From Methylomarinovum caldicuralii (GTDB taxonomy: Bacteria; Pseudomonadota; Gammaproteobacteria; Methylococcales; Methylothermaceae): a stretch of DNA of 64,000 bases. Positions 24,974 to 32,511 of the stretch are shown piece after piece. The stretch is taken from NCBI RefSeq assembly GCF_033126985.1, contig NZ_AP024714.1, forward strand, positions 558,001-622,000, written 5' to 3'. Both the position numbers and the translations under genes were made by a program. The first letter of the stretch is position 1. Every line of letters begins with the position of its first letter. The notes below the pieces were generated by a model, which searched no databases, was not told the origin of the DNA, and worked only from the letters and a program-made list of their open reading frames with translations.

Positions 24974-24989
24974 TGTTCCACGTGGAACA
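24974..24989. promoter_or_regulatory. parS-like site 3
   Basis: TGTTCCACGTGGAACA, a perfect 16-base palindrome 39 bases after site 2, in the mpl-yfdX intergenic region. Confidence 0.9.
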
Positions 24990-25018
24990 TCGCCGCGGCA
25001 AGCTGCCACGGAGAGAAA

Positions 25019-25034
25019 TGTTCCACGTGAAACA
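25019..25034. promoter_or_regulatory. parS-like site 4
   Basis: TGTTCCACGTGAAACA, 45 bases after site 3. The clustering of sites 2-4 within 100 bases suggests a main ParB-loading centre. Confidence 0.9.
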
Positions 25035-25060
25035 AAAGGGGGCGCTCGGCGCCCCCTTTT
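25034..25060. terminator. Bidirectional rho-independent terminator between mpl and yfdX
   Basis: AAAAGGGGGCGC, loop TCG, GCGCCCCCTTTT: a perfect 12-bp stem with A and T flanks that serves both convergent genes. It abuts parS site 4. Confidence 0.92.
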
Positions 25061-25081
25061 GTTCCGCACTGAGGGGCAGAC

Positions 25082-25996
25082 TTATTCTGCCCGCTGCGGC
25101 TTGGACACTTCGGTGCGGAAGCCGCCCACCGCCTTGCGCAGCTTGGCCATCATCTGGTTCAGACGTTCACCCCACTTCTGACGCTTGACCTGTTTTTCCA
25201 GATCTTCGATCTGCTTGTACAGGGGCTTGTAGTCCTTGTCGATGTCACCGTAACCCAGCGCCTGGGCGACGCGCAGCTGGTATTTGGCGTTTTCCAGATA
25301 GCGCAGGATTTCGTCCCCCTTCGGCTGCTTGGCGTGGGCCAGTTCGTCCGCCTTGCGCAGCATCGCCTCGGCCCGCAGGACCGGAATCGGGATCACCGAC
25401 TCGGTGATCACCAGGGTGTTGAGCGCTTCGATCAGGGTTTCCTTGGCCTCCTTGATCTTGCCCTGGTCGATCAGCGGGGCCACCTTTTTGATGATGTCCG
25501 GATACAGCGCCAACGGCAGATTGGTGGTGGTGATGCGGATTTCGCTGGCCAGCGGCGTGAGCAAAGCGCGGGCGTCCTGCACCTTGCCGTCGTCCAGCAG
25601 ATCCTTGGCCTCGTCGACGACTTTCCTGATCGCCTTCAGGTCTCCCTCGAAATCGATGATGATCGCCTCGCTGTCGACGGGAATCAGCCCCAGTTCCGGA
25701 CGGCGGGCGATGAGCAACGACAGTTTGCCGTTGGCGATTTCCAGATGGGCCAGGGCTTCCTTGCTTTTGCCGGCTTCCAAGGCGGCCAGAGCGGCATTTG
25801 TGGCCAGCACCGCCTCGGCGGCTTCCTTGACCACCGCCTCCTCGCCGCGGCTGATCGCCTTCTGTTGTTCCGCACGCACCTGCGGCTGGACCTCCTGGCG
25901 GGTGGCCTGATGGTCCTTGCCCGCCGCCTGTGCCGGCGCGGTTGCGATCAGAAACAGGGACAGTCCTGCCAGATGCCAAAACGTTTTCATACGCAT
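25082..25996 (-). CDS. YfdX family protein (stress-associated, exported)
   Basis: 304 residues with a signal peptide (ending about APAQAAG, residue 25). The YfdX domain pattern is AALAALEAGKSKEALAHLE, then GLIPVDSEAIIIDFEGD, followed by helical repeats; the C-terminal 60 residues are coiled-coil-like and basic. YfdX proteins in enterobacteria are linked to acid and antibiotic stress and may act as periplasmic chaperones; the exact role is unproven. It is the last gene of an hdeD - unknown - yfdX run on the minus strand, 37 bases after the preceding gene. Confidence 0.82.
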   Translation of the reverse strand: MRMKTFWHLAGLSLFLIATAPAQAAGKDHQATRQEVQPQVRAEQQKAISRGEEAVVKEAAEAVLATNAALAALEAGKSKEALAHLEIANGKLSLLIARRPELGLIPVDSEAIIIDFEGDLKAIRKVVDEAKDLLDDGKVQDARALLTPLASEIRITTTNLPLALYPDIIKKVAPLIDQGKIKEAKETLIEALNTLVITESVIPIPVLRAEAMLRKADELAHAKQPKGDEILRYLENAKYQLRVAQALGYGDIDKDYKPLYKQIEDLEKQVKRQKWGERLNQMMAKLRKAVGGFRTEVSKPQRAE

Positions 25997-26033
25997 TACA
26001 ATCCTCCTATTGATGGTTTCAGGTCAGTGAAAG

Positions 26034-26726
26034 TCATTTGAACGCGGCCAACAGTTTGTCGACCTTTTCCGCGATGTCGATTTCGAACAGCGCGATCGTC
26101 GGGACCAGCCAGGACAGCCGGAAGCGGGCGTCCCTGTCCTTGTTTTCGCCGAAGTACGCGAGCGCCACCCGGCCGAAGCCCATTTCCTTCTCCACTTTCT
26201 TGGCCTCGCGCAGGAAACGCCGCGGGACGTTCGGCAGCTGTTCGAAGGAAACCGGCTTGCCTTCCTGCCCCCGCTGCTTGGCCAGTTCCGTCGCCGCCCC
26301 TACGCTGCGGATGGCCTCGGCCACCTGAGACAGGCGCTGCTTCTTGCAGTAGGCCATCAGCAGGGAAGCGGCCGGCAGCCGTAGAATCTCGATGTTCTCG
26401 TCTCCCTCGCGCAACTGCCCGATCAGCATGGCAGTTCCCTCCGCCATAGCGATATGGGCATACAACTTCTTGTTCTTGGGAAGCTCCGTCAGAATCTCCT
26501 CCACCTCGAAGCGGCTGCCGCCTTCCTCGTACACGTCCTGAGCGCGATGCCGATCGACGGCGCCGGTGAAGAAAGTCGTTTCACCATTGCGGCGGCCGGC
26601 GATCAGATCCAGCCCCCAACGTTTGAGCGACTTGAACCGGAATTCCCGCTCCTTCTCCGGCTGTCCCAGGGTTTCGAAGACCAGGGTGTTGAGCGCAATC
26701 AGTTCGCGCAGTTCTTGTGGCGTCAT
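26034..26726 (-). CDS. Conserved protein of unknown function in the hdeD-yfdX cluster
   Basis: 230 residues from ATG 26724-26726 ([13 protein letters not shown]). No signal peptide or clear membrane helix. Predominantly helical and charged, with segments such as [20 protein letters not shown] and [18 protein letters not shown] do not recognise a family. Four bases separate it from hdeD upstream, so it is almost certainly cotranscribed with hdeD and yfdX and may be a cytosolic partner of the same stress response. Confidence 0.7.
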   Translation of the reverse strand: MTPQELRELIALNTLVFETLGQPEKEREFRFKSLKRWGLDLIAGRRNGETTFFTGAVDRHRAQDVYEEGGSRFEVEEILTELPKNKKLYAHIAMAEGTAMLIGQLREGDENIEILRLPAASLLMAYCKKQRLSQVAEAIRSVGAATELAKQRGQEGKPVSFEQLPNVPRRFLREAKKVEKEMGFGRVALAYFGENKDRDARFRLSWLVPTIALFEIDIAEKVDKLLAAFK

Positions 26727-26730
26727 GATC

Positions 26731-27297
26731 TCAGGCTCCCAGCTTGCGCTTTTCCAGCGCGATCGCAACCAGCATGGCGCCGTTCATTACCAGCTCGATG
26801 GCGATCAGCAGCCCCAGCACCCAAAGCGCCGTCCACGGCATTCCCATCATGATGATGGTCGCCATCAGGATGTCGGCGATACCGACGGCCGCCAGAGTCC
26901 CCCAGGGCTGGCCCTGCTTGCGCCGTTCCACGGCGACATAGACACGATAGACACCCATCGCCAGGAAGACGCCGGCGAGCATCGCCGTCAGCACGAAGGA
27001 ACCGGCGATCGGGTTGAACACCGTCAGCAGACCGCCGATGATGTAGAAAACGGCGCTCAAGGTGTGCATCGCCTTGCCCTTCCAGTCCTGGATTTCCTTG
27101 CCAAAAAGGGCGTGAGCCAGCTGCATACAGCCGCTGACCAGCATGAAGGCCCCGAAGAACACCACCGTGGTGATGGTCAGGGTGAAACTCATCCCCATAC
27201 CGATCACCCCGAGGACCATCATCACGATCCCCAGTGCCAGCATGGTCTTCCAGGATTTGGGCAGGTCCTCCAGATTCGTGGACGTTTCAGCATTCAT
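26731..27297 (-). CDS. hdeD: HdeD family acid-resistance membrane protein
   Basis: 188 residues with about six membrane helices (from residue 17 on) and the DUF308 repeat pattern: [37 protein letters not shown]. HdeD supports acid resistance at high cell density in E. coli; the mechanism is unknown. It heads a minus-strand operon with an unknown gene and yfdX. The 129 bases before it face the divergent DUF1269-like gene and should hold both promoters; I see no clear operator. Confidence 0.85.
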   Translation of the reverse strand: MNAETSTNLEDLPKSWKTMLALGIVMMVLGVIGMGMSFTLTITTVVFFGAFMLVSGCMQLAHALFGKEIQDWKGKAMHTLSAVFYIIGGLLTVFNPIAGSFVLTAMLAGVFLAMGVYRVYVAVERRKQGQPWGTLAAVGIADILMATIIMMGMPWTALWVLGLLIAIELVMNGAMLVAIALEKRKLGA

Positions 27298-27426
27298 CGC
27301 ATTTGCCTCTTTTGTTGATTGTTAACGACGTTTTCTGCCGTGCCTGGGATATATGGGGGAAAATGCTTGGAAATCAACGGGACGAGGCTTTATGATGATG
27401 AAAAACAACCAAACGGAGGGTGAGCC

Positions 27427-27951
27427 GTGATCAGACTGGTTTTGCTGGTTCCCGAGGTCGAGACGGCTAAAAAGATTGTCGCCGACCTGCTGCTGGCGGG
27501 CCTGGACAAAGACGAAATCCACATCATCGCCAAAGAGGGGGTCCCGCTCGACGGCCTGCCCGAGGCGGGCCTGACGGAAAAGACGGACCTGATCCCCGCC
27601 ATGAAAAGGGGGCTTGCGGCCGGTTCCGCCACCGGCCTGCTGGCGGGCCTGGCGGCGGTACTGCTGCCGACGGGCCTGGTCGCCGCCGGCGGTGCCGTGA
27701 TTCTTGCCGCCACCCTGGCGGGGGCGGCCATCGGCGCCTGGTCGGCAGCGCTGGTGGGCGTTTCGATCCCCAGCGAGGAAGTGCGCAAGTACGAGCAGGC
27801 CATCGAGCAGGGGCAGCTGCTCATTCTCATCGACATTCCCAAGTCCCGCGCTCAGGAGATCTGCGAGATCATCCGCAGGCATCATCCCGAGGCGGACATC
27901 AGGGAGGCCGAATACATCCCACCGCCACTGCCGGAATTTCCCGACGAATGA
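27427..27951 (+). CDS. DUF1269-like membrane protein with glycine-rich hydrophobic core
   Basis: 174 residues from a GTG with GGAGG 8 bases upstream. An N-terminal alpha/beta part (MIRLVLLVPEVETAKKIVADLL) precedes a Gly/Ala-rich hairpin (about 60-115, GSATGLLAGLAAVLLPTGL). A second alpha/beta part contains LLILIDIPKSRAQEICEII and an acidic tail. The layout resembles DUF1269 or general-stress-17M-like proteins. Divergent from hdeD, it likely belongs to the same stress regulon. Confidence 0.65.
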   Translation: MIRLVLLVPEVETAKKIVADLLLAGLDKDEIHIIAKEGVPLDGLPEAGLTEKTDLIPAMKRGLAAGSATGLLAGLAAVLLPTGLVAAGGAVILAATLAGAAIGAWSAALVGVSIPSEEVRKYEQAIEQGQLLILIDIPKSRAQEICEIIRRHHPEADIREAEYIPPPLPEFPDE

Positions 27952-27960
27952 GCCGCTCAT

Positions 27961-27989
27961 GAGAACGCCCCCGGTCCGGGGGCGTTCTC
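27961..27989. terminator. Long GC hairpin between convergent genes
   Basis: GAGAACGCCCCCG, loop GTC, CGGGGGCGTTCTC. A strong 13-bp stem between the DUF1269-like gene and nqrF. It lacks a T-run, so termination by the hairpin alone is uncertain. Confidence 0.6.
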
Positions 27990-27992
27990 GTA

Positions 27993-29267
27993 TCAGCCGC
28001 CGAAATCGTCGAAGAAGATATTGTCGCGCTCGACTCCCAGCTCATCCAGCATCTTTAAGACCGCCTTGAGCATCGGAGGCGGGCCGCAAAGGTAGTAATC
28101 GCATTCCTCCGGCGCCGGATGATCCTTGAGATACTGGTCGTAGAGCACCTGGTGGATGAAGCCGGTCGGCCCCTGCCAGTCATCCTCCGGGCCCGGTTCC
28201 GACAGGGCCACCTGCCAGCGGAAATTGTCGTGCTCGCGCGCCAGGCGCTCGAATTCCTCGGCGTAGAACAGCTCCCGCAAGCTGCAGGCGCCGTACCAGA
28301 TCGAGATTTTTCGTGACGTCCGGACCCGCTCGAGCTGATCGACGATCATCGAGCGCAACGGCGCCATGCCGGCCCCACCGCCTACGAAGATCATTTCGGT
28401 ATCGCGCTCGCGCACGTAGAACTCTCCGAACGGGCCGGTCAGCTTCACTTTGTCGCCCGGCTTGAGAGAAAACACGTAAGAGGAGACCCGCCCCGGCGGC
28501 GCATCCGGTTTGTCCCGCGGCGGCAGCTGCAGGCGGACGTTGAGACGGACCCGGTTGCCCTCGGCCGGGGCGTTGGCCATGGAATAGGCCCGGCTGGTGG
28601 GCTTGTCGATCGTCACCTGATAACGCCACCAGTCGAAGCGGTCCCAGTCCTCACGAAAGCGGGGATCAATATCGAAATCCGCGAAACGGATCCTCGCCCT
28701 CGGCGCTTCCAGGAGAATGAACTGGCCGGCGCGGAAACGCAGAGGCGGCTGGGGCAGCTCGATGACCGGCTCTTTGAGCAGCGGCGTCAGGTTGCGGTTG
28801 GAAACCACCGTGCCGATCCAGGTGTGGGAGCCCAGCACCTCCGGCGGCACCTTAACTTTCAAGGGGCGTTTGACCGGAATCTGACAGCTCAGCCGCCACC
28901 CTTCCTTGAGGAGGCGTGCGGGCAGCCTGGCGCGCTCGGTCGGCAACACCGGCCCCGCCCCCTCGACGATCAGACGGCACTGGCCACAGGTCCCCTGCCC
29001 GCCGCAGGCCGAAGGGATGTGGATGCCGTGCTCCACCAAGGCCCACATCAGCTTGGTCCCGGCAGGCACCTTGAGGGTCAGTTCGTCGTTGACCACCACC
29101 GGAACCTCCCCCTCTGGGGCCAACCAGAGCTTCGCCAGCAATACCAGCAGGCTCAGCACCAGCACCAGGCCCACGAAAACGCCGACACCCAGCAGGATAA
29201 GATCCCCCTTCTGCGCCCATACCTCGGCGGACTGGGCCAACCACGCCTGCAACCATTCGCGCGTCAT
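27993..29267 (-). CDS. nqrF: Na+-translocating NADH:quinone reductase subunit F
   Basis: NADH-oxidising subunit of Na+-NQR. 424 residues, close to the usual 407-410. One N-terminal membrane helix (about 22-48) is followed by a 2Fe-2S ferredoxin domain with cysteines in SACGGQGTCGQC and a fourth in RLSCQIPV. An FAD-binding RAYSMANAP motif, NADH-binding FVGGGAGMAPLRSMI and YLCGPPPML complete it. It overlaps nqrC by four bases (ATGA). Subunits A, B, D and E are not in the window; nqrD and nqrE, which normally lie between C and F, are absent here. Confidence 0.95.
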   Translation of the reverse strand: MTREWLQAWLAQSAEVWAQKGDLILLGVGVFVGLVLVLSLLVLLAKLWLAPEGEVPVVVNDELTLKVPAGTKLMWALVEHGIHIPSACGGQGTCGQCRLIVEGAGPVLPTERARLPARLLKEGWRLSCQIPVKRPLKVKVPPEVLGSHTWIGTVVSNRNLTPLLKEPVIELPQPPLRFRAGQFILLEAPRARIRFADFDIDPRFREDWDRFDWWRYQVTIDKPTSRAYSMANAPAEGNRVRLNVRLQLPPRDKPDAPPGRVSSYVFSLKPGDKVKLTGPFGEFYVRERDTEMIFVGGGAGMAPLRSMIVDQLERVRTSRKISIWYGACSLRELFYAEEFERLAREHDNFRWQVALSEPGPEDDWQGPTGFIHQVLYDQYLKDHPAPEECDYYLCGPPPMLKAVLKMLDELGVERDNIFFDDFGG

Positions 29268-30043
29268 CGCTCACCCTCCCGACGCAGACGGGCCAGATAG
29301 GGACCATACCCCTCCGGCCCCAGCCAATACCGCACCAGACGGTCCACCGCCCGGGTCGTCAGCGTCGCCCCGCTCAAGCCGTTAACCTGATACGCTGCAG
29401 TCGACGATCCCGGCGGGATCGAGCCCTTGGCCACGCGGATTAGCACATTCCCGCGTTCATCGTAGGCCAGTTTGCCGCGCCACAGCGCCTGCCAGCGGGG
29501 ATTGGCGATTTCGCCGCCCAGTCCCGGCGTTTCCTTCTGTTCGAAAAACGTGATGCCGGCGATGTGACGCAGGTCATTCTCCAGCGCCAGATAGCCGTAC
29601 AGGGTGGACCACAGCCCCTTGCCGACGAGCAGCAGCGCCACCCGCCCCGCGGCCGGGCCATGACCTTTGACGACGTAGAGCGGCATCAGCCTGGGTCTGC
29701 GCCGGAGGCCGATGCGTTCCGGCGGAATCGGCCCGCCATAACGGGGATCGCGGGCGGCCTTGTCGAAATCGAACGCATCGGGCTGCAGATGGCGCGGCAA
29801 CCCCTGAAGCGGCACCGGCTCGGCACGGTGCAGGTCGATCAGGCGCGCATCGATCGCTTCACGGTAGGCGCTGAGCGGTTCGGCCGCCTCGATGCCGACG
29901 ACCGCCAGGATATGACGAATCCGCTCCAGACGCAGATTCCTCTCCTGCCGCTCCGCCAGCAGCACCGCCGCCGCGGTGACCATGAACGAACACACCAGCG
30001 CGACGCTCAGCACCACCGTTAAGGCACCCAGAACCTTACGCAT
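29264..30043 (-). CDS. nqrC: Na+-translocating NADH:quinone reductase subunit C
   Basis: FMN-bearing subunit of Na+-NQR. 259 residues; one N-terminal membrane helix (about 7-28). FMN-binding domain with the covalent attachment motif SGAT (in NGLSGATLTT, residue about 225), and GLWSTLYGYLALENDL and ETPGLGGEI typical of NqrC. The start at 30041-30043 (MRKVLGAL) follows the family. It is directly coupled to nqrF. The gene upstream is a tRNA, so this looks like a two-gene nqrCF unit. Confidence 0.92.
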   Translation of the reverse strand: MRKVLGALTVVLSVALVCSFMVTAAAVLLAERQERNLRLERIRHILAVVGIEAAEPLSAYREAIDARLIDLHRAEPVPLQGLPRHLQPDAFDFDKAARDPRYGGPIPPERIGLRRRPRLMPLYVVKGHGPAAGRVALLLVGKGLWSTLYGYLALENDLRHIAGITFFEQKETPGLGGEIANPRWQALWRGKLAYDERGNVLIRVAKGSIPPGSSTAAYQVNGLSGATLTTRAVDRLVRYWLGPEGYGPYLARLRREGER

Positions 30044-30118
30044 GACGTCCCACCCCTGTGTTGGTGTCGCCACAATATGCGGGCCGGGAGGGTGGATTGC
30101 AAGGGCAGGCAAGAAAGC

Positions 30119-30142
30119 AAAAAGGCCGGCATACGGCCGACC
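30119..30142 (-). terminator. Terminator of tRNA-Thr
   Basis: On the minus strand GGTCGGC, loop CGTAT, GCCGGCC followed by five T. It starts 20 bases after the tRNA 3' end and separates the tRNA from nqrC. Confidence 0.8.
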
Positions 30143-30161
30143 TTAGATTTTCGGGGAGGAT

Positions 30162-30237
<76 letters not shown>

Positions 30238-30251
30238 TGCTAAGAGGGGAG

Positions 30252-30280
30252 ATTATACGACCAATCTGGAAAAATTTGAA
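30252..30280 (-). promoter_or_regulatory. Promoter of tRNA-Thr
   Basis: A perfect -10 (TATAAT, minus strand, 30252-30257) 17 bases after a -35-like TTCAAA (30275-30280), about 14 bases upstream of the tRNA 5' end. It abuts the stop codon of the gene upstream. Confidence 0.75.
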
Positions 30281-30577
30281 TCAGTCGGCAGGGTTCTTCT
30301 CCAGCCAGGATTGCAGGGCCTTGACGATGTTTCTGGCCTGGTCGCGGCTGGAGATGTTGAACTTGGAACGCTGCTGGTACTGGCCGTCGCGTTTCTGATA
30401 GCGGCGGATGGTGTATTTTTCCGGACCGTATTCGCCTTTGCGGGCGTCCCATTCCTGATAGCGGAACAGGATGGTGGTCCAGGCGCCCTTGGAGAGGATG
30501 ACCTTGTCCAGTTCCTTGACGGTCTGGAGGTCGCCTTCGTAGTAGTTGACGGTCAGTTCTTCGGGTTTTTCGGCCAT
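30281..30577 (-). CDS. Small conserved protein of unknown function
   Basis: 98 residues from ATG 30575-30577 (MAEKPEELTVNYYEGD). Predicted as mixed beta and alpha with no signal peptide. It is rich in aromatic and basic residues (TIRRYQKRDGQYQQRSKFN) and ends with a helix DQARNIVKALQSWLEK. The shape recalls small nucleic-acid-binding PC4-like domains, but that is only a guess. Last gene of a four-gene minus-strand operon, two bases after yqcC. Confidence 0.72.
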   Translation of the reverse strand: MAEKPEELTVNYYEGDLQTVKELDKVILSKGAWTTILFRYQEWDARKGEYGPEKYTIRRYQKRDGQYQQRSKFNISSRDQARNIVKALQSWLEKNPAD

Positions 30578-30579
30578 GC

Positions 30580-30912
30580 TCAGTCCCGGGTCAGTAATTT
30601 GTCGAAGTCGCGCAGCAGGCGGAGGAGACGCCCGGTTTCGATCCCTGAACCGGCGAACCATTCCTCGGCCATGGGGGCGATGCCGCATTGGCCGGGCAGC
30701 GGGCCGCCGGCTTCGATCAGGGGTTTCATGCGCTCCAGAAACACGAACTGCAGCCACTGGGGAAAGGATAGCGTATCGCAGCAAAAGGGCAACGCACTGG
30801 CGAGCGCCTCGTCGCTGGGACGGGCATCCTCCCACAATCCCAAGCGGCGCAGCTCCGCCTCCAGTTCCAGCAGCAGATCGGCGGCACGATTAAGACGCTC
30901 GGGATCGCTCAT
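30580..30912 (-). CDS. yqcC: YqcC family (DUF446) protein
   Basis: 110 residues, a single helical DUF446 domain: LLLELEAELRRLGLWED, then PFCCDTLSFPQWLQFVFLERMKPLIE and LPGQCGIAPMAEEWF, which match the family. Function unknown; in E. coli it lies beside truC. The start overlaps the stop of the YVTN gene (ATGA), so it is coupled to that gene. Confidence 0.88.
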   Translation of the reverse strand: MSDPERLNRAADLLLELEAELRRLGLWEDARPSDEALASALPFCCDTLSFPQWLQFVFLERMKPLIEAGGPLPGQCGIAPMAEEWFAGSGIETGRLLRLLRDFDKLLTRD

Positions 30913-31871
30913 GGGCCGATGAAATTGCCGAAGCCGCGGCTGCCTTCGCCCGTGGGGATGGTCTTCAGAGGTTTCAGATCGTGCATGTCGAGGACCGACA
31001 CCGAATTGCTGAACCAGTTGACCACATACACCCGCCGGTCGTCCGGATGGGTATCGATGCCTTCCGGGTATTCCCCCACCGCCAGGGTGTCGATGACCTT
31101 GAGGGTGTCGGCATCGATGACCGACACGGTGTCATCGTACTGATTGGTCACCACCACCCGGCTGCCGCCCTGGGCCAGGGTGATGGCGTAGGGGCGGTCC
31201 CCTACCTTGATGGTGGCGAGGGGCTTGAGGGTTTCGGCATCGAGCACGCTGACATCGTTGCTGATCACGTTGGCGGTATAGAGACGGCCGCGTTTCTCGT
31301 CGAGGGCGATGCCGAAGGGATGAACGCCAACCTTGCCGCTGGCGAGGGTTTTGAAGGTCCGGGTATCGACCAGCGCGACCGCATCGTCGTCACGGTTGGC
31401 GACATAGAGGCGTTTGCCGTCGCGGCTCACCGCCATGCCGGCCGGGGACTTGCCCACCGCCACCTTGGCGATGACCTTGCGCCGCTCGAGATCGATGACG
31501 CTGACGCGGTGCTCGTACCAGTCGGCCACGTAACCGCGCCGGCCTGCCGCATCCACGGCCAAGCCGACCGGCCCTTCCCCCACCGGGATCGCACCCAGCA
31601 CCTCCAGGCGCTCGCCGTCGATCACGGTCACGTCCCGGCTCTCCGGATTGGTGACCAGCACCCGGCGGCCGTCGCGGCTGACCGCCACGCCGGCCGGTTT
31701 CTTCCCCACCTTGAGGGTCTTGACGACCCGATCGGTGGCGGTGTCGATCACCGAGACGCTGTCGGCGCCCTGGTTGGTGATGAAGGCATAGGGCCCGGCG
31801 CTGACGGCATCAAAAAAGAAGGCGGCTGACGCCGCCAAAATCAGGGTGGATAGCAATGGAGAACGGAGCAT
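30909..31871 (-). CDS. Exported YVTN-family beta-propeller protein
   Basis: 320 residues with a signal peptide (cleavage near DAVSAG, residue 25). About seven blades follow of about 42 residues each, built on repeats like VSVIDTATDRVVKTLKVG, GVAVSRDGRRVLVTN and similar. Such propellers accompany PQQ-dependent alcohol oxidation in methylotrophs. Here the gene lies six bases downstream of an MxaD-like gene, so a periplasmic role in methanol oxidation or cofactor handling is plausible but inferred. Confidence 0.88.
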   Translation of the reverse strand: MLRSPLLSTLILAASAAFFFDAVSAGPYAFITNQGADSVSVIDTATDRVVKTLKVGKKPAGVAVSRDGRRVLVTNPESRDVTVIDGERLEVLGAIPVGEGPVGLAVDAAGRRGYVADWYEHRVSVIDLERRKVIAKVAVGKSPAGMAVSRDGKRLYVANRDDDAVALVDTRTFKTLASGKVGVHPFGIALDEKRGRLYTANVISNDVSVLDAETLKPLATIKVGDRPYAITLAQGGSRVVVTNQYDDTVSVIDADTLKVIDTLAVGEYPEGIDTHPDDRRVYVVNWFSNSVSVLDMHDLKPLKTIPTGEGSRGFGNFIGP

Positions 31872-31877
31872 GTCGCG

Positions 31878-32465
31878 TTACTGGCTTTCGGCGATCTGTT
31901 TCAGATGATCGAGTCCCTGACGGTAGAATTCGGTCACGGCCTTGATGGCGGCCTCCTCATTCATTTCCGGCGGCGGGTTGTTGTTCATGTAGGCCCGGTA
32001 GAAGGCGCCGCGCCAGACCACTTTGGTCTTGCCGTCGGCCTCTTTGACCTCGAAGATGCTGGAATAGTTCGCCACCGGAATGACCGGCACCTTCACCTCG
32101 GCGCCGGACCAGGTGATGGTCTTGGCGGTGCTGATTTCCTCGTCCGGGGTGCAGCCGCAGAAGGTCTTGTACATCCGCTTCTTGGGATCGTACTTCTTCA
32201 GTTCCTCGACCATCCAGCCGCCGCCCGCCAAAGTCACTTTGCGCTTGGCGCCCTTCTTGGTGCCGTCGCCTTCCAGGGTGCAGGCCTTGACCTGCGGGTG
32301 CCATTTCTCGAGGCTGCAGAAATCCTTGACGATCTCCCAGACCTTGGCCGCCGGGGCGTCGATCACGACTTCTTCGGCCACTTTCTGCCGGCTCGGACCG
32401 TGGGCCTCGGTGCTGACGGCCCACACCAGGGCCAGCAGGGAAAACAGGGGGATGAGTTTACGCAT
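31878..32465 (-). CDS. MxaD-like exported SRPBCC protein
   Basis: 195 residues. Signal peptide ends near VSTEAHG (residue 22). Then HGPSRQKVAEEVVIDAPAAK, KVWEIVKDFCSLEKWHP, AYMNNNPPPEMN and other SRPBCC-fold segments. The mature start HGPxRQKVxExxxIxAP is characteristic of MxaD, a periplasmic protein that aids electron transfer from methanol dehydrogenase to its cytochrome. The start at 32463-32465 (MRKLIPLF) is chosen because it gives a clean signal peptide. It leads an operon with the YVTN propeller, yqcC and a small gene. Confidence 0.82.
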   Translation of the reverse strand: MRKLIPLFSLLALVWAVSTEAHGPSRQKVAEEVVIDAPAAKVWEIVKDFCSLEKWHPQVKACTLEGDGTKKGAKRKVTLAGGGWMVEELKKYDPKKRMYKTFCGCTPDEEISTAKTITWSGAEVKVPVIPVANYSSIFEVKEADGKTKVVWRGAFYRAYMNNNPPPEMNEEAAIKAVTEFYRQGLDHLKQIAESQ

Positions 32466-32511
32466 CAGATCCTCCAACGATAGGGTTGCAAGATTCGACC
32501 AAAACCGTAAA

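Noticed and set aside
24232-25035. Minus-strand frame with three MFHVEH/MFHVKH repeats
   Set aside because: The repeated peptide is the translation of the parS sites; the frame is antisense to mpl.
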